Below are positions 1 to 5,214 of a DNA stretch of 6,499 bases, one piece after another (position 1 is the stretch's first letter; every line of letters starts with the position of its first letter). Both the position numbers and the translations under genes were made by a program. Under the pieces are notes generated by a model. The model was not told the DNA's origin. It searched no databases and worked only from the letters and a program-made list of their open reading frames with translations. The stretch is from an uncultured Clostridia bacterium (lineage in GTDB: Bacteria; Bacillota; Clostridia; Christensenellales; CAG-1252). The DNA lies in contig CAMOUZ010000067.1 of the NCBI GenBank assembly GCA_946626795.1, positions 1-6,499 of the forward strand, written 5' to 3'.

Positions 1-90
1 GCTCAATGACTCTTGAAAGAGCTTGGAAAGATCGTATCCCGAGGATTTGCGCAACGTAAGCAAACCCAACAAACCGTGCTTTAATGACAT
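1..90 (-). CDS. PadR-family transcriptional regulator, N-terminal part (cut by window edge)
   Basis: This leftward gene starts at the ATG complementary to 88-90 and runs off the left edge, so only 30 codons are visible. They read MSLKHGLLGLLTLRKSSGYD then LSKLFQESLS. This matches the start of PadR-family regulators: a Met-Ser-Leu-Lys opening, an hydrophobic first helix (HGLLGLL), then the SGYDLxKLF segment leading into the winged-helix DNA-binding domain. A Shine-Dalgarno GGGAG (complement of 97-101) lies about six bases before the ATG. PadR proteins are cytoplasmic dimeric repressors that often control a nearby transporter or envelope gene and commonly repress themselves. The target cannot be told here. 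The gene is divergent from the NlpC/P60 lipoprotein. The family call rests only on the N-terminus; the rest lies outside the window. Confidence 0.8.
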   Translation of the reverse strand, partial: MSLKHGLLGLLTLRKSSGYDLSKLFQESLS

Positions 91-124
91 AATAATCTCC
101 CGATTCCACTTTTGTATTATTGTT

Positions 125-153
125 AGTATATTATACAAGTTAGTATTCGTCAA
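125..153 (-). promoter_or_regulatory. Promoter of the PadR-like gene
   Basis: Read on the minus strand, a -35 hexamer TTGACG (complement of 148-153) is separated by exactly 17 bases from a -10 hexamer TATACT (complement of 125-130). This is a near-consensus sigma-A promoter pointing at the ATG at 90. A second possible -10 (TATAAT) lies within the spacer but is too close to this -35. The predicted transcript starts near 118 and has a leader of about 28 bases. Confidence 0.7.
126..136. promoter_or_regulatory. Candidate operator dyad over the padR -10 region
   Basis: Positions 126-136 form a perfect odd-centred inverted repeat, GTATA-T-TATAC, overlapping the -10 hexamer and spacer of the PadR-like promoter. 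An 8-base direct repeat GTTAGTAT (122-129 and 139-146, period 17) spans the same stretch. Such a site is well placed for autorepression, which is common for PadR regulators. The match to a PadR operator is inferred from position and symmetry only. AT-rich promoters contain short dyads by chance. Confidence 0.35.
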
Positions 154-217
154 CCGATTTCCCCCTCTTTTCGAGATTTCCCAAAGTTTTCCACGTCCGC
201 CTCTCTCCCCCGTCCCT

Positions 218-223
218 TATAAT
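218..223 (+). promoter_or_regulatory. Possible -10 element before the NlpC/P60 lipoprotein
   Basis: A perfect TATAAT lies 14 bases before the preferred ATG at 238. No good -35 is found 16-18 bases upstream, where the sequence is C-rich. If used, transcription would start near 230, inside or just after the ribosome binding site, leaving a leader of only about eight bases. It is therefore a weak candidate, and the true promoter may be elsewhere in 91-217. Confidence 0.3.
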
Positions 224-237
224 GGAAGGTGGTGCTT

Positions 238-1278
238 ATGAAAGGTCTTTTGAGAACGCTTTATCTCTTATGCTTGCTCCTCTTTCTCTGCTCTTTTGCG
301 GGATGCGCTTGGGGCGTCGTCGATCCGACCCTCCCATTCGAGCGCACGGAAGAGAGTTTTTTCTCCTCGGGCGAAAGCGATCTTACAGAAGAGAACACGC
401 TGTCCGAAAGCGAAAGAACGCCCTCCGAAGACGGCGGGAGAACAAGGGAAAACTTTTCGGAAGAAAGCCCCGTAGAGGCTCCGCCTTGGGAGGCGCAGTC
501 TTCGCCGAATGACGACGAAAGGGGGTCAAACGGCGCGGAAACGGAAACTCCCGCTCCGCCTCAAAGAAACGATCCTCCCGAGGAAGACCCGACGCCCATA
601 AGCAAAGACCCCGCGCCTTTATACATAGAACCCACTTCGGACTACGAAGAATATACGGCTGTATGCGCCGTGGCGAACCTTAATCTCCGCGCGGGACAAG
701 GAACGGACACCGCTGTCCTCGGCTCACTCGCCACCGGGCGAAGCCTCCCCTATCTCGGGCGGGAGGGCGGCTGGTACGCCGTTTGGTGGAAAGAGCGCGT
801 CGCTTATGTCAGCGCCGCGTACAGCTATCTCGCGGAGACCTGCCGCGCGACGGAGCGCATCCTCGAAGCGGGTCTGCAAAAGCTCGGCACGCCTTACCTC
901 TGGGGGGCGGCGCGGATCTTGGACGACAAGGGAAACCTCAGCCCTTATTTTACGGGTAAGAGCTTCGACTGCTCCTCTTTTCTCCAATACTGCTTCTACG
1001 TCGGCGACGGCGTAAAACTCGGAAACTACACGGGCAGTCAAGCGGACTACACCGTGGGGAAAGTCATCACGCGCTACACGGATCTGAGGCGCGGAGACTT
1101 CTATTTCACAGGGGACGGCAAGATCTCGCACGTCGTCCTCTACATGGGCGGAGGGCGTCTCCTGCAAGCATACAGCGCAAACGGCGGTCCCGTCTCTTTC
1201 ACGACGGACGACAAGTGGAAAGGAAAATTCATTTCGGGGCGGCGCGTGGACCTCTCCGTTAAAGAGCAATACAAATGA
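238..1278 (+). CDS. Secreted lipoprotein with SH3 domain and NlpC/P60 peptidoglycan peptidase domain
   Basis: Predicted cell-surface hydrolase cutting peptide stems of peptidoglycan. From the ATG at 238 it is 346 residues. A Leu-rich signal peptide ends in the lipobox FAGC, so Cys23 would be lipidated. Residues ~24-135 are a Glu/Pro/Ser/Thr-rich, low-complexity acidic linker. Residues ~138-198 are a bacterial SH3-like domain (NLNLRAGQGTDTAVLG, then GGWYAVWW). Residues ~204-335 are NlpC/P60, opening with LGTPYLWGA. Its catalytic Cys245 lies in FDCSSF and His298 in ISHVVLYMG, with Gln310 (LLQAYS) as the third polar residue; this position is His, Asn or Gln in the family. The ATG at 238 is preferred over an in-frame GTG at 229 because GGAAGGTGG at 224-232 is the ribosome binding site and would lie inside the longer reading. 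The gene is monocistronic and convergent with the DUF4349 gene. Confidence 0.9.
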   Translation: MKGLLRTLYLLCLLLFLCSFAGCAWGVVDPTLPFERTEESFFSSGESDLTEENTLSESERTPSEDGGRTRENFSEESPVEAPPWEAQSSPNDDERGSNGAETETPAPPQRNDPPEEDPTPISKDPAPLYIEPTSDYEEYTAVCAVANLNLRAGQGTDTAVLGSLATGRSLPYLGREGGWYAVWWKERVAYVSAAYSYLAETCRATERILEAGLQKLGTPYLWGAARILDDKGNLSPYFTGKSFDCSSFLQYCFYVGDGVKLGNYTGSQADYTVGKVITRYTDLRRGDFYFTGDGKISHVVLYMGGGRLLQAYSANGGPVSFTTDDKWKGKFISGRRVDLSVKEQYK

Positions 1279-1279
1279 T

Positions 1280-1295
1280 CGGAGGATATCCTCCG
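1280..1295. repeat. 16-base perfect palindrome after the NlpC/P60 stop codon
   Basis: Positions 1280-1295 read CGGAGGATATCCTCCG, a perfect self-complementary 16-mer starting one base after the stop codon. A further CCTCCG follows at 1296-1302. It could form a very tight hairpin or cruciform, but there is no adjacent T-run, so it is not a terminator itself. It may protect the mRNA 3' end or be a protein-binding site. Confidence 0.5.
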
Positions 1296-1316
1296 CCTCC
1301 GAAGCCACCACGCGGC

Positions 1317-1347
1317 AAAAAAGGCAACGAGCGTTCGTTGCCTTTTT
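1317..1347. terminator. Bidirectional intrinsic terminator
   Basis: An 8-bp stem GGCAACGA (1323-1330) pairs with TCGTTGCC (1335-1342) around a GCGT loop. It is flanked by six A (1317-1322) and five T (1343-1347). It can therefore end transcription from both directions, serving the rightward NlpC/P60 gene and the leftward DUF4349 gene that converge here. Confidence 0.9.
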
Positions 1348-1384
1348 CATGATATCGATCAATGTCGAAGAATCCCTTCGGGGC

Positions 1385-2395
1385 TTATTCCTTCGGCTCC
1401 TCTTTCTCCGCGGAGGGATTTACGGGAAGCTCCGGATTCGGGAGCGCCTTCGCCGCTTTCGCCTTCAAAGCTTGCTCCGCCGCCGCTTCCTCCGCTTTAC
1501 GCTTCGCACGATAATCACGCAGCTTCTTAAAGAGGGTGAACGGGACTTTGCGGATGCGACAGACAATGAACTTCACGAGAACATAAAGCCCGAAGCCCGC
1601 CGCGATGAGGGCGAAATAAGGCAAGACAGCCACAAGAACGGTCAAGATGCCCCCGAAGACGACGCCGATGCTCTTGCCACTTCCGAAGAAGACCTCGCCG
1701 AGCTTCTCCCAATAGCTCGCCTTCTCCTCTTCTTCATAGTCCCCTTCGCTGTATAACGTAACGTTCACGGTGCTGTAATCTGCCTCTTTTTTATAATCTG
1801 TCAGCACCTTGGAATAATTGTCGATCTGGCGGGAGACATCCAAGATCCGCTCGGTGATATCCACTTTCTCCGCGAAGGTGGTCGCCTCCGCAAGGAGGGC
1901 TTCCAGCGTGGCTTTCTTGAATTCGAGCGCTTCTTTCTCGCTTTGGGCATTTACGTAACGATCCGTGATGTCCACGGTGGAGACTTCTTTCCGCTCCACC
2001 TTCCCCGTGCCCTCGATCTCGGAAAGGAAATCATTAAGCTTGACGGTGGGGACGCGGAAGGAATACTCATACACGCCGGCGGAATGCTCGTCCGAATGGG
2101 ACTCATAGCCGCCGACCGTCGTCAGAGCCTCGCGCATTTTCTTCGCGGACGCCGTATGATCCTCCGCCGTGAGAGCGATGTCCACCGTATACACGATGAG
2201 GCGATCCTCCGTCACGATGATGCGGCTCGTGCTGTCCGCGCCGAGCGATTTATTTGCCATCGACAAATGCATTTCGGGAGCGCTCGTTCCGTCGATATCC
2301 GAGCTTCCCGCTTTGGCGCTGCACGCCGCGAAAGCAGAGAGCATAGCAAAAAGAAGCAAGACGACAAGCAAGATTCTAAAAACTTTCGATTTCAT
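1385..2395 (-). CDS. DUF4349-domain lipoprotein with C-terminal transmembrane segment
   Basis: A 336-residue envelope protein of the DUF4349 family, whose function is not established. The signal peptide ends in a lipobox, AFAAC, so Cys25 would be lipidated. Residues ~57-216 carry the DUF4349 features: RIIVTEDRLIVYTVDIAL, a GGYxxS turn, YSFRVPTVKLNDFLSEI, and DITDRYVNAQSEKEALEFK leading into a helical hairpin around 150-205 that is probably coiled coil. A hydrophobic segment (~243-279, GVVFGGILTVLVAVLPYFAL onward) precedes a basic, Ala/Lys/Glu-rich tail. A lipidated N-terminus outside and a positive tail inside fit the positive-inside rule. The start is supported by AGGAGGG (complement of 2401-2407) five bases before the ATG. 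The gene is alone on its transcript. Family assignment is by recognised motifs. Confidence 0.85.
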   Translation of the reverse strand: MKSKVFRILLVVLLLFAMLSAFAACSAKAGSSDIDGTSAPEMHLSMANKSLGADSTSRIIVTEDRLIVYTVDIALTAEDHTASAKKMREALTTVGGYESHSDEHSAGVYEYSFRVPTVKLNDFLSEIEGTGKVERKEVSTVDITDRYVNAQSEKEALEFKKATLEALLAEATTFAEKVDITERILDVSRQIDNYSKVLTDYKKEADYSTVNVTLYSEGDYEEEEKASYWEKLGEVFFGSGKSIGVVFGGILTVLVAVLPYFALIAAGFGLYVLVKFIVCRIRKVPFTLFKKLRDYRAKRKAEEAAAEQALKAKAAKALPNPELPVNPSAEKEEPKE

Positions 2396-2423
2396 AGAGA
2401 CCCTCCTATTCTTTCTATAAAAA

Positions 2424-2432
2424 ATTATATCA
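2424..2432 (-). promoter_or_regulatory. Extended -10 promoter of the DUF4349 gene
   Basis: On the minus strand TGATATAAT (complement of 2424-2432) is a TGnTATAAT extended -10 element. No good -35 is present at the usual distance, as is common for extended -10 promoters. The predicted start lies near 2417, giving a leader of about 20 bases that includes the AGGAGGG ribosome binding site. An overlapping TATGAT is an alternative -10. Confidence 0.6.
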
Positions 2433-2481
2433 TATCACGGGCGCGAGATACGCCTGCGAAAGGAAAATTTATCCGAAACTT

Positions 2482-2510
2482 AAAAAAGCGGCGGAGCCGA
2501 AGTCCGCCGC
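2482..2510 (-). terminator. Intrinsic terminator of the ABC importer operon
   Basis: Read on the minus strand, an 8-bp GC-rich stem GCGGCGGA / TCCGCCGC (complement of 2503-2510 and 2488-2495) closes a 7-base loop and is followed by six T (complement of 2482-2487). It begins six bases after the ATPase stop codon and closes the operon. Confidence 0.92.
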
Positions 2511-2515
2511 AGATT

Positions 2516-3439
2516 TCATTTATTTCGGGAAGCAAGGAATGCCTTGGTCTTCTCGCTCTTCGGATTCCCGAAGACTTCCTCCGGCGTGCCCGCCTCTTCG
2601 ATGACGCCATTCGCCATAAAGATGATCTTATCCGCCACGTCCCGCGCAAACTCCATCTCATGAGTCACGACGATCATCGTAGTGTCGCTGTCTTTGAGCT
2701 CGCGAATGACTTTCAAGACCTCGCCCGTCAGCTCGGGATCGAGCGCGCTCGTCGGCTCGTCGAAGCAGAGGATATCGGGGTTCATCACGAGAGCGCGGGC
2801 AATGGCGACGCGCTGCTGCTGTCCGCCCGAAAGCTCACAGGGATAATTATCCTTCTTTTCGAGGAGGCCCACTCTTTCGAGAGTGGAAAGAGCTTTTTCT
2901 TTGATCTCTTCCACGTCCCGATAATCAGGCTTTCCGTTCGCCGCGTATTTTGCCTCCGCCGCCGCGATCTCTTCCGCGGAAGACGCTTTTTTCAGGGCGC
3001 GAGCTTTCTCTTTCTCCGCTTTCTTCGCCGCGCGGAGATCGCTCTTGAATTGGAGCGTGGGCGCAAGCGTCAGATTATTGATCACCGACTTATGCGGAAA
3101 AAGATTAAAATTCTGGAAAACCAGCCCGAAATGGAGTCTTTTTACACGAAGGAGCTTGTCATTATGTTTAAGCTTCTTTTTCGCCGTCTGTTCCGCAAGC
3201 CCGTCATAAAGCACCTCTCCATTCACCGAGATGGTGCCTTCATCCGAGAATTCGAGGAAATTCAAGCAACGAAGAAGCGTCGTCTTGCCGCTGCCCGATG
3301 AACCGATGATGACAACGACTTCGCCCTTCGCCACCGAGAAATCGATGCCTTTCAGGACCTCCGTCTCGCCGAACTTCTTTTTGATCCCTTTGACTTCGAG
3401 AATAGTCTCGGGCGCACGCTTTATCATTTCTTCCGACAT
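2516..3439 (-). CDS. Polar amino-acid ABC importer ATPase, with two unusual insertions
   Basis: Cytoplasmic ATP-hydrolysing subunit of an amino-acid importer (GlnQ/HisP-like family), last gene of the operon. All nucleotide-binding motifs are intact: Walker A GSSGSGKTT (46-54), Q-loop Gln109 in LVFQNFNLFPH, signature LSGGQQQR (203-210), Walker B ILCFDEPT (Asp227, Glu228), D-loop SALD (231-234) and switch His260. The protein is 307 residues against about 240 for the family. The extra length is a ~13-residue basic insertion before the Q-loop (around 80-100) and a ~40-residue Lys/Ala/Glu-rich insertion in the helical subdomain (around 131-180). The ATG has AAGGAGG (complement of 3447-3453) seven bases upstream. 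That site overlaps the stop codon of the permease 12 bases away, suggesting coupled translation. The substrate is not identifiable from the ATPase. Confidence 0.93.
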   Translation of the reverse strand: MSEEMIKRAPETILEVKGIKKKFGETEVLKGIDFSVAKGEVVVIIGSSGSGKTTLLRCLNFLEFSDEGTISVNGEVLYDGLAEQTAKKKLKHNDKLLRVKRLHFGLVFQNFNLFPHKSVINNLTLAPTLQFKSDLRAAKKAEKEKARALKKASSAEEIAAAEAKYAANGKPDYRDVEEIKEKALSTLERVGLLEKKDNYPCELSGGQQQRVAIARALVMNPDILCFDEPTSALDPELTGEVLKVIRELKDSDTTMIVVTHEMEFARDVADKIIFMANGVIEEAGTPEEVFGNPKSEKTKAFLASRNK

Positions 3440-3451
3440 ACGCTTTCCTCC

Positions 3452-4102
3452 TTACACCTTGTAATAACTCATCTTCTTCTCGATAAAGCCGAAGAGAAGC
3501 GTGAGGAGACCGACGAACACAAGGTAGAAAATACCTGCTACAAGGAGCGGGATAATGATATTCACCGCATAGGTCCCCGTGAAATTCTTCGCCACGCGGA
3601 TGATCTCGATGACCGCTATGGTATTCGCAAGAGAGGTATCTTTCACAAGCGTAATGATCTCATTGCTCATCGGGGGAACGATGCGCTTAACCACCTGCGG
3701 CAGGATGACATGGAAGAAGGTCTGCCCTTTGCTCATGCCGAGTACGGCGCCCGCTTCATACTGCCCTCTCGAAATGCTCTCGATCCCGCCCCTGTATATC
3801 TCCGAAAAGTAACATGCGTAATTGATGGAAAACGCAATGATAACGGCGATCATCGGTTCGGTAACGGTGAAAAGCCCGATGAGTCCGGGACCGTAACAGA
3901 CGATCAATAATTGCAACATAAGAGGCGTGCCGCGAATGACCCAAACAAAGCCGCGAATGAAATACTTCAACGGCTTAAATCTCGACATCGAGCCAAAGGC
4001 AACAATAAGTCCCAAGGGGATCGCTATGACCAGCGTCAGCGCGAAGATCTCGCACGTGACAAGGAAGCCCGATCCAAGATCAAATAAAAGTGCCTTAAAC
4101 AT
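3452..4102 (-). CDS. Polar amino-acid ABC importer permease
   Basis: Membrane subunit of the same importer, of the HisM/GlnP type, 216 residues, the usual family length. About five hydrophobic segments are visible (roughly 11-37, 50-72, 81-99, 146-167 and 183-206). Diagnostic motifs are RGTPLMLQLL (57-66) and the EAA loop EAGAVLGMSKGQTFFHVILP (116-135), which docks on the ATPase, then NEIITLVKDTSLA. The start ATG (complement of 4100-4102) has AAAGGAG about five bases upstream. It is the only permease here, so the transporter is probably a homodimer in the membrane. Nothing is unusual in it, in contrast to its two partners. Confidence 0.94.
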   Translation of the reverse strand: MFKALLFDLGSGFLVTCEIFALTLVIAIPLGLIVAFGSMSRFKPLKYFIRGFVWVIRGTPLMLQLLIVCYGPGLIGLFTVTEPMIAVIIAFSINYACYFSEIYRGGIESISRGQYEAGAVLGMSKGQTFFHVILPQVVKRIVPPMSNEIITLVKDTSLANTIAVIEIIRVAKNFTGTYAVNIIIPLLVAGIFYLVFVGLLTLLFGFIEKKMSYYKV

Positions 4103-4122
4103 TTTTCTCCTTTAACACAAAT

Positions 4123-4152
4123 AAGTTAGCCTCGTTTTCACAAGGCTAACTT
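4123..4152 (-). promoter_or_regulatory. Stem-loop between substrate-binding protein and permease genes
   Basis: A perfect 10-bp inverted repeat, AAGTTAGCCT (4123-4132) with AGGCTAACTT (4143-4152), encloses a 10-base loop in the 79-base gap between the two cistrons. On the minus strand it is followed by ATTTGTGTT, a poor T-run, so it is at best a leaky terminator. In SBP-first importer operons such hairpins commonly protect the upstream mRNA and lower downstream expression, giving more binding protein than permease. That role is inferred here. Confidence 0.7.
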
Positions 4153-4181
4153 GCGCATTATCTTTTGAATAAAGATTTGTA

Positions 4182-5057
4182 TTATTCTTCTTCGCCCTCG
4201 AAATAATTCATCGGAGCAAAGATGGTGTAACCGATCGTGATCTTTCCTTTCTTCTGGATCGCCGCGGTCGCACCGTCGGTGGGAAGGGTATAGTCTTTGG
4301 TGAAGCCGTTGTAAAGGTTCGAATCCAAGGAATACTTCTCAGCAAGGTTCTTCGCAGTGCCGTTATCGAAACACTTCTTCAAGGCATAGTTCAGAGCATC
4401 TCTGAGGTTGCTCTTCTCTTTCACCGCAACGGCATAATACTCGACCTCGACATCTTCGAGCGAAACGATCGCCAAAGAATCCTTGTATGCGCCTTTCGCG
4501 GAAGAGATGTACTCGCTCGCCATCGTAAGATCGATCACGCCGAAATCATACGTGCCGGCGGTAACAGCGGTAAAGACGTCAAGCTGCTTGCCGAGCTGGG
4601 AGCATTCCACACCCAACACATCTTCAATAACGCTTTGGCCCGCAGAGGATGCCTCAGCGCAACCCTTCTTCCCCGCAAAGCTCGCATTGGAAGCATAAGA
4701 CGCGGCATTCGCTTTCTTCACGACAGCGACTTGCTTATTCTCCATATAGAACTCCGTGAAATCCAAACCTCCGATCTGCTTATTGTCTCTGTCCGGATCG
4801 ATGTAACCATTGTCTCTGGCCTCGGTATACGTGAAACCGTTCCACACAACGTCGATCGCGCCCGACTCCAACATCGTCTCCTTGGAATCCCAATCGATCT
4901 CAACGAACTTCACTTTCAGCCCAAGCTCACTTGCCACAGCTTCCGCAAGCTCGGTATCGAAACCGACAAGTTTCTTATTGGAGCAGCCTGCGAAGACCAC
5001 CACGCAGCTCACGATGACCGCAAGCACCAAAATGATCGCAATAATACTCTTTTTCAT
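4182..5057 (-). CDS. Polar amino-acid ABC importer substrate-binding lipoprotein, apparently circularly permuted
   Basis: Lipid-anchored type II solute-binding protein (SBP_bac_3-like), 291 residues, first gene of the operon. A hydrophobic signal peptide ends in the lipobox FAGC (Cys25). Family features are LVGFDTELAEAVASELG (30-46), the carboxylate-binding Arg81 in FTYTEAR, DFTEFYMENKQVAVV (99-113), Asp176 in VIDLTMASEY and a C-terminal helix ending near AEKYSL (239-244). Canonical members place a strand GKxxxGxxxxxPPFxF before LVGFD. Here only SNKK precedes it, and that strand (GKITIGYTIFAPMNYFEG) is the last part of the protein (271-288). The ATG at 5055-5057 is chosen because AAAAGGAG (complement of 5068-5075) precedes it; the in-frame GTG at 5076-5078 overlaps that site. 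The gene has its own promoter. The substrate is probably a polar or charged amino acid, unproven. Confidence 0.9.
   Translation of the reverse strand: MKKSIIAIILVLAVIVSCVVVFAGCSNKKLVGFDTELAEAVASELGLKVKFVEIDWDSKETMLESGAIDVVWNGFTYTEARDNGYIDPDRDNKQIGGLDFTEFYMENKQVAVVKKANAASYASNASFAGKKGCAEASSAGQSVIEDVLGVECSQLGKQLDVFTAVTAGTYDFGVIDLTMASEYISSAKGAYKDSLAIVSLEDVEVEYYAVAVKEKSNLRDALNYALKKCFDNGTAKNLAEKYSLDSNLYNGFTKDYTLPTDGATAAIQKKGKITIGYTIFAPMNYFEGEEE
4185..4259 (-). other. Displaced first beta-strand of the substrate-binding protein fold
   Basis: These 25 codons encode residues 267-291 (IQKKGKITIGYTIFAPMNYF then EGEEE). In canonical amino-acid binding proteins this segment sits at the mature N-terminus, immediately before the VGFD strand and first helix. 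Joining the end of this segment to KLVGFD at residue 29 would rebuild a normal family N-terminus. A linker of about 17 residues (FTKDYTLPTDGA and following) connects it to the usual C-terminal helix. Confidence 0.8.
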
Positions 5058-5081
5058 TCTCTTTATTCTCCTTTTCACTCT

Positions 5082-5097
5082 CGCCGAAAATTCAGCG
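5082..5097 (-). promoter_or_regulatory. Small hairpin at the 5' end of the importer mRNA
   Basis: On the minus strand CGCTGA (complement of 5092-5097) pairs with TCGGCG (complement of 5082-5087), including one G-U pair, around an ATTT loop. The promoter predicts a transcript start near 5098, so the hairpin would sit at the extreme 5' end, ahead of the AAAAGGAG site. Such 5' stem-loops can slow RNA decay. The stem is short and could be chance. Confidence 0.35.
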
Positions 5098-5104
5098 TGC
5101 TCAC

Positions 5105-5133
5105 ATTATAACACAGGAAATTTTAGTTGTAAA
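5105..5133 (-). promoter_or_regulatory. Promoter of the ABC importer operon
   Basis: On the minus strand the -35 TTTACA (complement of 5128-5133) and -10 TATAAT (complement of 5105-5110) are 17 bases apart, a near-perfect sigma-A promoter. Upstream, 5150-5180 is strongly A/T-tracted and could act as an UP element. The rest of the gap 5134-5214, downstream of the EamA gene, holds no clear intrinsic terminator, so some read-through from EamA is possible. Confidence 0.85.
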
Positions 5134-5214
5134 GCGATTTAGCGTGTTAAAGTGAAAAATTTTTGTTTTTCTTTTTTTGCGAAAAAGACGCCTATCGCGC
5201 GAAACTTTTAAAAA

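Noticed and set aside
23..241. 72-codon plus-strand frame at the left edge
   Set aside because: It overlaps the PadR-like gene and its promoter, starts without a ribosome binding site and has no recognisable features.
724..1362. 212-codon open frame on the minus strand opposite the NlpC/P60 gene
   Set aside because: It overlaps the shared terminator and the whole peptidase domain in antisense, with no family resemblance. It is an effect of the GC-rich third codon positions of the real gene.
1943..3301. 452-codon open frame on the plus strand
   Set aside because: It runs antisense through the DUF4349 gene, the operon terminator and most of the ATPase gene. Its product is rich in Arg and His with no recognisable domain, and both genes beneath it have clear motifs and ribosome binding sites.
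4182..4260. Frameshift or broken gene as the explanation of the odd binding-protein ends
   Set aside because: Reading is continuous from lipobox to stop, the displaced segment is in frame and complete, and the joined ends match the family without missing or repeated residues.
5155..5214. Poly-T/A tracts downstream of the EamA gene considered as a terminator
   Set aside because: No stable GC stem precedes a T-run on the minus strand. The tracts are better explained as an AT-rich UP element for the importer promoter.
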